A stretch of 64,000 nucleotides of DNA, taken from the NCBI RefSeq assembly GCF_048569485.1, contig NC_134354.1:445390779-445454778 (forward strand). The letters are read 5' to 3'. Positions within the stretch are counted from its first letter, which is position 1; every line of letters begins with the position of its first letter. The notes under the pieces were generated by a model. That model searched no databases, was not told the origin of the DNA, and saw nothing but the letters and a program-made list of their open reading frames with translations. A program made the position numbers and the translations under genes. Shown in pieces: positions 23,806-35,503 of this stretch. This DNA comes from Anomaloglossus baeobatrachus (taxonomy: Eukaryota; Chordata; Amphibia; Anura; Aromobatidae).

Positions 23806-23940
23806 CCCTCGTGGGCAGGGTCCGGTCTCCTCCTATACCAGTCTGGTTTATATTTATTAATGATTGCTGTACGTATACCCTCTTCCACTTGTAAAGCGCC
23901 ATGGAATAAATGGCGCTATAATAATAAATAATAATAATTA
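23806..23940 (+). repeat. Displaced 3' tail of the L2-type LINE
   Basis: Resumes directly after the second ACTGTGAG with CCCTCGTGGGCAGGGTCC. It ends with TGTAAAGCGCCATGGAATAA and (ATAATAATA)n, the characteristic L2 3' end. It completes the LINE that starts at 14594. Confidence 0.88.
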
Positions 23941-24408
23941 CTGTACATGCATATTAAAGCACATTATTTGTCATAAAACTATTTTATTAGATTACGCTAT
24001 TGATTAGAATAACATGAAATATAGTACATAGATGGAATTAACTGTGATTAGCTAATATAATAAACAGTAAAGTAATGTGACATTAGACGTACATATAAAT
24101 TATTTGTCTGCCATTATTAAAGCAACAGAGAGCAGGCAGCGATTTAAAGAGCTCTCCCTTAAAGTTTTTCAATAGGCAAAAAAAAATATTATACCATTAT
24201 TACAGTGCAGACGTGCTGTTCTGGGGTGTATTTATTGTCACCCTGCCTTTTCAACAACAGGTGAAACTAAAAACAAACATTGATAGAGTTTTCAAGGACA
24301 TGTAATGGATAATCAATTAGAATCCGCTATAGAATGTCATTGAAGGTGAGTGCTTTGGATGAATGAAAGCTGTTATAAACTTTGCTTGAAAACAATGATC
24401 ATTTCTTC
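23941..24408. other. AT-rich stretch, nothing recognised
   Basis: No open frame of note, no terminal repeats and no RNA gene seen. It may be unique intergenic DNA lying between the L2 tail and the next foldback element. Confidence 0.5.
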
Positions 24409-24810
24409 TTAAAGAAACCTGTCAGATGCAATATGCACCCAGAACCACGAGCAGTTCTGGGTGCATATTGCTAATCCCTGCCGAACTGTCCCTGTATACA
24501 GTAGCATAGATAAAAAAGATCTTTAGAAAAAGTATTTCTAAAGATCTTTTATCGTATGCTAATGAGCGAGGGGGCTAGTCCCAAGGGCGTTAGTTCCCCA
24601 GCCAGTCACCCCCATTAGCATGTTAGTACGTCCCTGTGGGCGTGCTAACATGCTAATGAATACGCAGCGTCAGAGGATGATCTCACTCACCTCTCCGCTG
24701 CCATCGCGTCCGATGGGGGATTTGAGCTCAGTGCGCATGACCCTGGAGTTTAGGTCAAGTGCACTATGAAGCCGGGTGTACATGTCCTGGCTTCAAACTG
24801 AAGTAGTGCA

Positions 24811-25711
24811 TGTAGCGCCCCAGGGTCGAGGGTGTTAAGCCATTGGGCCGGTGATGCAGATCCTCTGCGTTGCCACGGGATGGCCTGACCCGGTTTCGTG
24901 ACCCCAAGGCGTATAGAAAGGAGGGTGGAGGGTGGTAGGAAGGAAAGTCTTTAGATGATCATGACGCCACCTGCGGTATGCGGCCAGGTAACAGCCGCTG
25001 CTGCTGTCGCTGTCCTCTGAGGCGGATATCTCTGTAGCTAGGGTAGATTTGCTTCCCGCAGGGGAAGCAGGCCCCAGGGAAAGGATGATGCTGGAACGGA
25101 GTAATACGGTGGGGGGTGCAGGGCTGAGGGCGACGACAAGAACTGGATGACACAGGTTGGGATCTCCTTTTATCTTTTACTGGTATCAGGTGAAGTCCAG
25201 GAGTTGGTGGCCCGGTCAGTCTGAAAGCAGCAGGGGAGTTTCTCTCTGACCGGTGGGTATAAGCCTCCTTCTTTGCGCAGTTGTAAGTCGCTGTGGCCTG
25301 AAGCTGCACAGAATCCCTCTTTCTAAGTGTGTTAAGTCTTTCGTCTGACGGGTAGGATGAGCTGGTACTGGGGTCCACTCTGTAGCAGTGACCACGGGTT
25401 TTTTCTTGCCAGTTCACCTCCGGATTTTAGGTGGGCCAGAGGAGGTGAACTCTTCTACTCTCCAGCATTACCACTGTACCATTAGCACCCAGTAGGCTGG
25501 GACGCTGGTGTCCCGCTCGATGCACTCGGTCCTAGAGAGTTGGGCAGCAGCTCTCAGACAGTGACCGTTCTCTTTGCTGTGTATTACTATTCTGAGGTCT
25601 GGCTTCCTGTTACTGCCTAATTCCTCCTCCAAATCAGTATGTCCAGAGAAGCTCCTTTCAACACAGGTTATGAGCTTCCCCTTCTGGTCCGGAGAAGGAA
25701 GTGGTGTTGCA
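24811..25711. mobile_element. Probable LTR-like insertion in the foldback loop
   Basis: A 0.9-kb block with no counterpart in the foldback arms starts TGTAGCGCCCC and ends GTGTTGCA, so the ends are TG...CA. The flanking duplication is unclear: TGCA occurs at both edges but overlaps the terminus. No coding region is seen, and a 152-aa minus-strand frame (25417-24959) resembles nothing I know. It is a candidate solo LTR fossil with uncertain borders. Confidence 0.4.
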
Positions 25712-26139
25712 TGTTAGTGTACCTGGCAGAGATTTCCCCACTGTTTCCAAGCATGAAAACAACGCCACTTTGGCTCCCAAGACCACTGGGGTGCCAAATG
25801 CGCATGACCCAAACTCCAGGAGTCTTGCGCACTGAGCTGAAATGCAGCGTCGGGCGACGATGGCGGCGTAGAAGTGAGTGAGTTCATCCTGTGACGCTGC
25901 GCATTCATTAGCATGATAGAACTTCCACAGTGGTGTACTAAGATGCAAATGGGGGCGATTGGCCAGGGAACTAACGCCCAGGGGACTAAAGCCCTTGCTC
26001 ATTAGCATACGTAAACGATCTTTAGAAATACTTTTTCTAAAGATCTCTTTATCTATGCTACAGTAGTGCTACAGGGACGGTTAGGCAGGGGTTAGCAATA
26101 TGAACCCAGAACTGCTTGTGGTTCCCTATGTGTGTATGC

Positions 26140-26500
26140 TGTGTAATTTAAGTGTATTAATATAGTCACCTACCGCCGCTCTTCCCATATCCAACGTGGT
26201 TCTGCTCTTCCTCTCAGTGACATCACTGCTCTTCAGACTATCTGGCTAACTCTATTCTCTGTTCATGAGCCGTAACTCTCTTTTACATTTTAAGCCTATG
26301 GAGTATCATTCTGACATTCCATAGTTTTACATTGTAAAGAGCCATTTCTTGGTCACGCAGAGCGCAGTGCAATCTGGAGGGTTTGTAGAGAGGTGACGTC
26401 AGTGAGAAGGGGAGCAGAACGACGCTAGATCCTAGAGACGGCAGTAGTTGAGTATTATTGACACACTCACAGAATGTACCACATACACACATTTCATGAA
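26140..26500. repeat. Inverted repeat nested in the foldback right arm
   Basis: About 165-bp imperfect arms around 26310. The left arm contains CACCTACCGCCGCTCTTCCC and CAGTGACATCAC. The right arm contains the complements GTGACGTCAGTGAGAAGGGG and CTAGAGACGGCAGTAG. It is probably a small MITE inserted into the larger element. Confidence 0.6.
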
Positions 26501-26579
26501 AAAATATTTCTGAGAGTGCTGCTTACATCATGCAGTTCTTAGATAAAATAGCAAAAACATGCTGACAGATTCCTTTTAA

Positions 26580-27178
26580 CATGTTCTGTAAGAATATGCA
26601 AACTATTACTATAAAAAGAATTGCAGAACATACAGATAAGTCATTTGGTAAATGCTAGAAAATATAGTCCTACATATTTCTCAACTCTGTATAATCCCAC
26701 CCTCAACCACTGATTGGCAGCTATCTGCTATACACATAAATGTCAATCAGTGGTGTGGGCAGGGTTATGCAGAGCTCAGTATTCAGGTAACTGGTAGATT
26801 TTCAGTAGATAAAACAGGGATTTTATCAAAACTACACCAAGCAGCCCAGTAAGTGATACATCGCTGGAATCAGGATCTCTGTTCCTATATTATGCTGCCC
26901 TCAGATGGATTGCCAATGTTTGTGTCTGCCTTTATCTTCCCCTCCCCCCCTCTCCTTAGAACTTTTTCATGACCAATCATAATCCCCTATCTCATCAATG
27001 GGAAATACTGTATTCACTGAAGACAGAATTTATCTGTTAATTGAGAATGTTGAGAATGAAGATCAGTCCAGGACGGGGAAAAAGAAGATTTTCCTATTTT
27101 CATTTCTTTTGATTTATTTAAAAAAATAAATAAAAGGACCTTTACTCTTTAAACTTATTTAAATTTCTCTTTACATCT
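26580..27178. other. Intergenic stretch with a short MITE-like hairpin
   Basis: An inverted repeat at about 26693-26775 pairs CCACTGATTGGCAG with the complement of CAATCAGTGGTG, with CCCACCC and GGGCAGGG at its flanks. It looks like a small foldback repeat. The rest is AT-rich and shows no gene. Confidence 0.5.
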
Positions 27179-28150
27179 TTTAACCCATCCCAGACCTATG
27201 GTTTTACGTGACTTAACGACCAATGATGTACCAGTACATCATGGCGATTGCGGTGGTTTTTTGCGCTGTACCCTCATGATCTCCGCCGGATCACGCAGCA
27301 TTCAAGAGGCAGGGAGAGGAATCACTTTACCTCTCCCTGGCGATTGGGTCCCTGTAATGCGATCACAGGGACGCTATCACTGCCATGGTAAGCCTGGATT
27401 TTCACCATGACAACCCTGGGTCACCCATCTACAGATCGCCTCACAGACCATGCTGTATGCATGGTTTTTGAGGTGAAGTGTCAGAGCTGCAGTGATCGGG
27501 CACTGCAGTGGGTTATATCAGTGAGCAGATCACTGAAAGTTAAGCCTGCTTTACATGTTGCAATTTCGCACATGATATCTTATGCGATTTGCAACGCCCC
27601 CATCGTATGTGTGGCACGTTTAATTTGTTGAATGTGCCGCACAAACGATTAACCCCCGTCACACGTACTTACCCGTCCATACGACCTCGATGTGGGCGAC
27701 GAACGTCCACTTCCTGGAGTGGGAGGGACGTTCAGCGTCACATCGACGTCACGCAGCAGCCAGCAATAGAAGCGGAGGGGCGGAGATGAGCGGGACGTAA
27801 ACATTCCGCCCACCTCTTTCCTTCCACATTGGCGGCTGGAGCCGCGGGACGCAGGTAAGATCTCTTCAATGTTCCCGGTGTGTCACACACTGCGATGTGT
27901 GCTGCCTCGGGAACATTGCACAATCGCACGTTCAATTCATGAGGAATGAACGACATGTATGTGATGAACGGATTTTCGTTCAATCGCAATCGCACGTACC
28001 TGTCACACACTACAATGTACTTTACGATGCCGGATGTGCGTCACTTACGACATGACCCCACCGACACATCGTAAGACATATTGTAGTGTGTAAAGCAGGC
28101 TTAAGTGTCCCATAAAGGGGCTAAGTAAAAAAGTAAAGTTAAAAAAATGT
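27179..28150. repeat. Unclassified repeat interrupted by a 557-bp MITE
   Basis: Sequence beginning TTTAACCCATCCCAGACC resumes after the inner MITE as GTGTCCCATAAAGGGG. The edge motifs resemble anuran TTAACCC-type interspersed repeats, but the inverted ends are too degraded for a firm family call. No gene is present. Confidence 0.45.
27544..28100. mobile_element. 557-bp TTAA-flanked MITE, copy 1
   Basis: TTAA at 27540-27543 and 28101-28104. The ends are inverted, GCCTGCTTTACA on both sides. The internal order (AATAGAAGCGGAGGGGCGGAG, GTCACACA, GATGTGTGCTGCCTC, GCCGGATGTGCGTCAC) is shared with a 558-bp copy at 38311-38868. No coding capacity. The TTAA target is compatible with Kolobok or piggyBac types. 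Confidence 0.82.
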
Positions 28151-28559
28151 TAAAAGTATTAAAAGATACATTTTTGGATATAATTCTTATTTGCATGATC
28201 ATTATCTTTTAACTGTTGTGACTCAAACAAGCTTATGCTGCATCTTAGTACTGTGACATTGGGGAGGTGACAAGATGGATGCCTCATGTGCCACATAATA
28301 GCAGATACTTTACACTTTTCACACTTCATATTGCATTGTCTGATAAGAAAGGTTTAAGGAAAAAGGATGATATAGCTGTTTAAAAATGTGCAAAAGATTT
28401 AGGCAGATGTGGAAAAAATGCTGTAAAGTAAGAATGATTTAAAAAATAGAAGTGTTAATAGTTTATTTTTATCAGCTAACAAAATCCAAAGTGAATAATC
28501 AAAGAAAAGTCAAATCGATATTAAGTGTAATCATCACTCCTTGCATTCAAAACAACATA

Positions 28560-30155
<1,596 letters not shown>

Positions 30156-30662
30156 TACATTCTTCTCCATACACTTTCACACAGTTTTTGAATGAATGAG
30201 GAGGTTGTTCCAAACATCCTGGAGAACTAACCACAGATCTTCTGTGGATGTACTTATAAAAACCATTCTGTTTCTCATGTAATCCTAAACAGACTCTATG
30301 ATTATGAGATCAGGGTTGAGGACCATATCATTACTGTCAGAACTTCTTGTTTTTCTGCATGAAGGATATGTATCTGCTTATATTTCTCAGTATTGAGATG
30401 ACCAAGCAATAGGCAACATTGAGGACCATAGATGCAAAGAACAAGGATTCCTGGAAATAATAATATAGCCTCCACACATCCCTAATCTCAACACCATTGT
30501 GTGATTACATGAAATCAGGATTCTGGATGCTGTGTTATCAGCTCCAGAAAACCTTTTTTGTGCCTACAGTCCTCGATGTTGCCTACTTCTTGGTGTATTG
30601 AATGTTGAGAAATATAAGTGGATTTTTATCCTTCATGCAATACCATCAGAGAATGTCATTAA

Positions 30663-31225
30663 AGGGGTGGTTCTCCCATATTTTTTATTGTCTAGATCGA
30701 TATTATATTGAGAATAATGTTTCTCTCAAATACCTTGTGTTGGCAATAGTGCCTGTGAGAGGCGCTATTGCAGACCGCTGTAACCCACTCCGGTGATGTC
30801 ACGTCAAGTTCCGCACACGTCACATCCGTGCGGCCGGCTGCAGTGTTCCTGACTCACTGAGCTTGGGGCGGTGTTTCACTGCTTGTCACAGCCCATCTGG
30901 TCCCTGTTCCCTGCTCCCTCCTCCCTCACAGCAGAACGCTGCAAGCAGGAGACGCGCTGTGCTGGGAGGGAGGAGGGAGGAGGGAGCAGGGAGCAGGGAG
31001 CAGATGGGCTGTGACAAGTGGTGAAACACTGCTCACAGCTCAGTGAGTCAGGAATATACAAATGTGATGTGTGCGGAACTTGACGTGACGTCCCCGGAGC
31101 GGGTTACAGCGGTCTGCAATAGCGCCTCTCACAGGCAATATTGCCAACACAAGGTATTTGAGAGAAACATTTTTTCTCAATATAATATCGAACTAGACAA
31201 TAAAAAATATGGGTGAACCACCCAT
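30663..31225. mobile_element. TTAA-flanked foldback MITE (T2/Kolobok-type)
   Basis: 563 bp between TTAA at 30659-30662 and 31226-31229. The arms pair nearly perfectly over more than 200 bp (GGTGGTTCTCCCATATTTTTTA on the left versus the complement of TAAAAAATATGGGTGAACCACC on the right). Excision would restore ATGTCATTAAGAACTATCTTC of the older Tc1-like remnant. Confidence 0.88.
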
Positions 31226-31523
31226 TTAAGAACTATCTTCACTGTAAAGGACAGGGAGTCCTGGAAGTGATGATATGATCACTATAGAGCCTTGATTTCA
31301 AAATCATTGAGTCTGTCTAAGATGATATGAAGAAACAGAAGGATTTGAACAAGCCTACATCCACAGAAGAAATGTGTTTAGTTCTCCAAAATGTTAAGAA
31401 CAACCTCCCTGTTGAGTACCTTCAAAAACTGTGTTCTAATTTTCCTAGAAGAATTTATGCTTTGATGCAGTTTTGAAGACAAAGGGGGCTCATGCTGCAT
31501 ATTCAATTGATTTACATTTCTAT

Positions 31524-31533
31524 TTTATTTATT
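31524..31533 (-). promoter_or_regulatory. Candidate poly(A) signals for the UPK3 gene
   Basis: The minus strand reads AATAAATAAA about 150 bp past the UPK3 stop codon. It lies in the inverted-repeat end of the old Tc1-like remnant. Use of this signal is inference from position only. Confidence 0.4.
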
Positions 31534-31678
31534 TACTTAGCATTTTGTTAACTGATAAAATATGTCACACTTCTATTTTTTAGATTATTCTTTCTTGACA
31601 GCCTTCTTCCACATCTGCCTACAATTTATACACGTTTGTATGTAATAAAGGTATTCACATTTTTTTACATTTTCAATT

Positions 31679-31796
31679 TTAAGTAACTAAGTGCATGTGG
31701 TCATATCGTGAGCTATACGTGGATCGAGTCATGAAATCCATTTTGCTGTCAGTATTACTTTTCAAGATCATTGATCGCTTCCAGTAAATATTCTTG
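31679..31796 (-). CDS. Uroplakin-3 family gene, last coding exon (cytoplasmic tail)
   Basis: A polypyrimidine tract and AG acceptor (TTTTCTCTTTTTTTTACAG on the minus strand) precede the exon. Its first base completes the AG left by the transmembrane exon at 36399, giving Ser. It then encodes 38 residues (KNIYWKRSMILKSNTDSKMD, then FMTRSTYSSRYDHMHLVT) and TAA at 31679-31681. This is a short basic tail with several tyrosines. UPK3 proteins carry such a tail, and the Xenopus protein is known to be tyrosine-phosphorylated; which residue would serve here cannot be told. The exact phase match across the 4.6-kb intron is the main support. Which UPK3 paralogue this is remains open. Confidence 0.82.
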
Positions 31797-32348
31797 CTGT
31801 AAAAAAAAGAGAAAAAAAAAACAGTTAAGAAAAGTCAACGGTCATAAATAGGATTCAATCATGCATTGCAATGGACTTCTCAGAGTCTTGACATTGTTAG
31901 TATACACATAAGAAAGAAACTTGAAAAACTGACAATTGTTAGTTTTGTGAAGGTTTCTTGCAAATGTTAGAGGCTTGTTTACATTGGTGCATTCTACTGG
32001 CACATAATCATTGATATATTATGTCTTGTGTTGTCCAATTGCACAGTCACTGTGCAAGTAATGAATTTTAGTATAATTTTTTTGTTTGTTACCAAGTTAA
32101 TATGGGCCAAACCGATTTCTATTGTTCTATTTTTGAGGCAATGCTGTAGAAATCAATACGTTTGATGTTGTAACAAGGCGGCCAAGTATGTGTCACAGAA
32201 GTGATCTAAACCTGAATGTCGGTTGTGGTAGTTATAGTGCCATGAATCTTGCTTGGGCATATCAAGGACCAGTTTTACGGATAGCTGGAAAGATGGGTTG
32301 GTCTGACTATCCACATACCTCCACCCAAAGGTGTTTCTCATGTGTCTT
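31797..32348. other. Last-intron sequence next to the LTR element
   Basis: Contains the A/G-rich complement of the acceptor tract (31798-31820). The remainder is AT-rich intron DNA. No repeat family or open frame of note was recognised. TCTT at 32345-32348 is the left target duplication of the following LTR element. Confidence 0.5.
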
Positions 32349-32993
32349 TGAAGTGATGGGCCAGGGGAGCCTCTGGCCTTGTAGTCGTGGCACTGATACT
32401 GAGGCAGACCCCTGGTTCCACCACTTCCTCAACTTCTGGGGCTGACTTAAGTGTGCAGTGTGAGGCGTCTCTTTCCCCGACCGATGCATAAAGAGTCTTC
32501 AGGCAAAAGTTGGAATGCATAAAAACTGACATTTATTCACACAGAAAAGTAACACTCCGGTCAGCAGAATCCGGCAGAATTGGTGGAGCTGGGGACAACC
32601 TGCCCAAACGCGCCCTCTGGTGGGGATATGCCCTAGATACTCCTCTTCTCCGGGCTCCCACTCTCCGGTCAAGCACACACTGGACCCACACCAGCGGAAT
32701 AGACCCTGAGGTTGCGTCCACCTCCTTATCTCCGGTGTCCCCTGGTGTTCCGCTCACACACTCACACTTGCCGCTGCAGATGTTCACTGCCTGCTGTCCC
32801 GGATCCTTCTCCTCTCACACACACAGCCCTCTCCTAGATATCCGGCCGACTCCTCCTTCCCCGGTGGCAACAGCCGTCCCACCCGGCCACTAGGGGGTGC
32901 CCTAACACATGCAATAATAAAATCAACACTTTTAATAATAACAATGCCGGGTACACTATGCTAAACTAGTAGGGGGTCGGCCCACCCACTACA
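32349..32993 (-). repeat. 3' LTR of the cold-shock LTR element
   Basis: 645-bp copy, apparently identical to 34859-35503. Open frames within it recur in the other copy and are unremarkable. Confidence 0.93.
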
Positions 32994-33008
32994 TGCCTCC
33001 CCTCTTAA
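32994..33008 (-). other. Polypurine tract of the cold-shock LTR element
   Basis: The minus strand reads TTAAGAGGGGAGGCA immediately upstream of the 3' LTR, the expected site and composition for a plus-strand primer. Confidence 0.8.
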
Positions 33009-33119
33009 AACCCGAGCCTCCCGGCAAGGCTCTTAACTATAAGCACATTAAAACAAAGAAACCTTTCAGGCCAGTCCATGTCAGCAGCGACACCAGTTCT
33101 GCGGCGCTCCCGGTCCTTG

Positions 33120-33240
33120 GGGCGCCAGAGGCGCGGCAGCGCTCCCGGTCTCTGAGTAGCGCCCGGAGGCTTCACCAGCGCTCCCGGTCTTAGCTGGGCG
33201 CCCGGAGGCTCAAAAGCGCTCCCGGTCTTAGCTGAGCGGG
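33120..33240. repeat. Short GC-rich tandem repeat 3' of the ORF
   Basis: Three to four degenerate copies of a unit of about 45 bp containing AGCGCTCCCGGTCT and GCGCCCGGAGGCT (plus-strand view). They lie between the ORF stop and the 3' LTR. Confidence 0.6.
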
Positions 33241-33317
33241 CAACTGACCCGTAAAACTGCAACATAACTTCTGCCGGTTCAACAACACCGGACTTAACAA
33301 CAGGTGACAGTGGAGAC

Positions 33318-34436
33318 TTACTCTGGGGGCCAGGACCGCTTCCATTCCTCCGCTTGCGCCTGGATGTAGGCCCCCAGAGATTGTCCCGGCTGACGGCGGA
33401 CCCGTCGGAAGGACAGCGGAGCGAAAGGCGGCTCTGCTGGCGTGGCTGCCTCGGCTCCTGGCGGCGGCGAAGGTGTCGCTCCCCGGGGTGGTGCGTCCAA
33501 AACAATGACCGGTTGGTTGGTCACATGCTGACTCACGGTCACTACGGGAGAAATCTTCTCCGGGTCAGCGGGCGGCACAGACGTTGCTTCCGGGGCAGCG
33601 GTCACGGTACGCCGGGGGTGAGAGGGCTCGGAGGGGACCGGTCTGGCATGGCTCCGGCGCCGCTCTTGTTGCTCCTCCCACTCCAGCTCCTCCTGACACT
33701 GAGCCGCTTCCCGGGCAGTTGGCATCCGGTTCACGGCAACGGCAAATAGACCGCGACTGCCTGCGTCCGGCAGGAACTGCACCTTCTCACCCGGCCATAG
33801 GGTACGAAGCCGGGTGGGCAAGCCCTCCACATCCAGGTGGACCCTGTTATAAAAGTAGTCGTCCCCTGTGCTGCACTCGCGGATGAAGCCGTACCCCTCC
33901 TTCTGGTTAAATTTAACCACCACGCCGGTGGTAAACTGCAGAGCCAGCTCCTCTCCGCCCGGGCCGGACAGCATCTCCCGGACAAGGGTTTCGGCCACAA
34001 GACGTTCCTGCACAGGGTCGGGCTTCGGGGACGGTGCTCTGGGGCGCGGCTCGGCGGGCGGGACGATTACCGGGTCCCAGATGAAGCCCCGGTGGTCCTT
34101 CTCCAGCCGCTCGGTGAACTCTTCAGCCGGCTCCATCGAGGAAACAGATGGTGTGGTGGCGCCAAGCTGCGGGGTCTCCCAAGGGAAGGGTGTAACCTCC
34201 GCTCGGCCTCCTGCTGGTGTAGCATATGTCGCCTTCACCTCAGTGACGGTTCTTCCGGACTGTGCGTCCCAGGTGGTTTTCCACGACACTTTGTCAGGGC
34301 GTGTAGAACCTCCCGGTCCCACCGGAAGATCCACCATAGCTGCCTCACTGGCAGGGGCAAACCGGGGGCGGCCTCGGCCTAAGGTGATCAGGGCCATGGT
34401 TGTGGCCAATTCCTCCGGTTGTCCGAAAGCTGCCAT
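33318..34436 (-). CDS. Cold-shock-domain protein encoded by the LTR element
   Basis: The open frame extends from 35042 (574 codons), but its first 61 codons lie in the LTR and the next ATG overlaps the primer site. I choose the later ATG at 34436, which has a good context (GTGATGG) and starts MAAFGQPEELATTMALITL, giving 372 residues. A central segment (about residues 172-238) reads like a cold-shock domain. VVKFNQKEGYGFI matches the RNP1 region, DDYFYNRVHL stands where RNP2 is expected, and PGEKVQFLPDAGSRGLFAVAVN fits the closing strands. Proline-rich arms flank it, and a Glu/Arg-rich stretch follows (EELEWEEQQERRR). Cold-shock domains bind single-stranded RNA or DNA, so a role in packaging or protecting element RNA is possible but is inference. 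No gag or pol motif is seen. Confidence 0.72.
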   Translation of the reverse strand: MAAFGQPEELATTMALITLGRGRPRFAPASEAAMVDLPVGPGGSTRPDKVSWKTTWDAQSGRTVTEVKATYATPAGGRAEVTPFPWETPQLGATTPSVSSMEPAEEFTERLEKDHRGFIWDPVIVPPAEPRPRAPSPKPDPVQERLVAETLVREMLSGPGGEELALQFTTGVVVKFNQKEGYGFIRECSTGDDYFYNRVHLDVEGLPTRLRTLWPGEKVQFLPDAGSRGLFAVAVNRMPTAREAAQCQEELEWEEQQERRRSHARPVPSEPSHPRRTVTAAPEATSVPPADPEKISPVVTVSQHVTNQPVIVLDAPPRGATPSPPPGAEAATPAEPPFAPLSFRRVRRQPGQSLGAYIQAQAEEWKRSWPPE

Positions 34437-34838
34437 CACGGATTGCTGGGTTTTGACTAGCGGTGGTGCCAAAGTGCAGACTGAGGGAGAAGGAGGCGGT
34501 CCTCTGCTTCCCGCTCTTAAACAGTATCCTCCCACAGCTTCACACAATATCTTGACCCCTCCGCGGCGGTACTTCTTTTTCTTCTTTATACCGCCCACTC
34601 TGTATGTCTTCAATGCCCTGGGACTGGCGCCTCCCCTCTTTGGGCGGAGTACTCTATGCCTCTTCGTCGGCACCGGCCAGCCCCAGGCTCTTCTTTCGGC
34701 GCCAACTTTTCGCGCCTTTTCTTCTGCTTGGGCCCGGTCCAACGCTACGGGCCCTATGGTTTCTTCCCACCAGTCAGACTCTTGTGCCTCGGGCACTACC
34801 TGGTCTTCAGCTCCCTGGGTCCCCGGCAGGGAACTCGG

Positions 34839-34856
34839 ATCCTGCCGACTACGCCA
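34839..34856 (-). other. Primer-binding site matching tRNA-Ser
   Basis: Two bases after the 5' LTR the minus strand reads TGGCGTAGTCGGCAGGAT. This is the exact complement of the 3' end of vertebrate tRNA-Ser (ATCCTGCCGACTACG plus CCA), as I recall that sequence. Eighteen matching bases at the right distance is the usual form of a retroelement primer site. Confidence 0.85.
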
Positions 34857-34858
34857 CA

Positions 34859-35503
34859 TGAAGTGATGGGCCAGGGGAGCCTCTGGCCTTGTAGTCGTGG
34901 CACTGATACTGAGGCAGACCCCTGGTTCCACCACTTCCTCAACTTCTGGGGCTGACTTAAGTGTGCAGTGTGAGGCGTCTCTTTCCCCGACCGATGCATA
35001 AAGAGTCTTCAGGCAAAAGTTGGAATGCATAAAAACTGACATTTATTCACACAGAAAAGTAACACTCCGGTCAGCAGAATCCGGCAGAATTGGTGGAGCT
35101 GGGGACAACCTGCCCAAACGCGCCCTCTGGTGGGGATATGCCCTAGATACTCCTCTTCTCCGGGCTCCCACTCTCCGGTCAAGCACACACTGGACCCACA
35201 CCAGCGGAATAGACCCTGAGGTTGCGTCCACCTCCTTATCTCCGGTGTCCCCTGGTGTTCCGCTCACACACTCACACTTGCCGCTGCAGATGTTCACTGC
35301 CTGCTGTCCCGGATCCTTCTCCTCTCACACACACAGCCCTCTCCTAGATATCCGGCCGACTCCTCCTTCCCCGGTGGCAACAGCCGTCCCACCCGGCCAC
35401 TAGGGGGTGCCCTAACACATGCAATAATAAAATCAACACTTTTAATAATAACAATGCCGGGTACACTATGCTAAACTAGTAGGGGGTCGGCCCACCCACT
35501 ACA
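34859..35503 (-). repeat. 5' LTR of the cold-shock LTR element
   Basis: 645 bp. In minus orientation it holds a TATTAAAAG TATA-like motif near 35440 and AATAAA near 35045, consistent with U3-R-U5 order. It ends CACTTCA directly before the primer-binding site. Confidence 0.93.

Larger units (their letters stand above)
24413..26575. mobile_element. Large TTAA-flanked foldback element (T2/Kolobok-type)
   Basis: TTAA at 24409-24412 and 26576-26579 flanks ends AGAAACCTGTCAG and (complement) AGGAATCTGTCAG. Long imperfect arms pair over several hundred bases. For example, CATGCTAATGAATACGCAGC on the left answers the complement of the right near 25895-25915, and CTTTAGAAAAAGTATTTCTAAAG occurs in both arms (about 24520 and 26020). 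The interior holds an LTR-like insertion and a second inverted repeat. No transposase was seen; classification is from TSD and termini only. Confidence 0.78.
32349..35503 (-). mobile_element. Non-autonomous LTR element carrying a cold-shock-like ORF
   Basis: 3155 bp with two apparently identical 645-bp LTRs (32349-32993 and 34859-35503). In minus orientation these start TGTAGTGGGTGG and end CACTTCA. A 4-bp duplication, TCTT, lies at 32345-32348 and 35504-35507. The 1865-bp interior has a primer-binding site next to the 5' LTR and a purine tract next to the 3' LTR, both fixing minus orientation. No protease, reverse transcriptase or integrase is present, so movement would need enzymes from another element. 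The insertion looks recent and whole for its type. It lies in the last intron of the UPK3 gene in gene sense. Confidence 0.92.

Noticed and set aside
33868-34866. 332-aa plus-strand frame opposite the cold-shock ORF
   Set aside because: It is antisense to the ORF, GC-driven and without domains; LTR, primer site and purine tract all fix the minus orientation.
32533-35403. 127-aa and 84-aa frames in the LTRs of the cold-shock element
   Set aside because: Duplicated only because the LTRs are duplicated; no recognisable domain.
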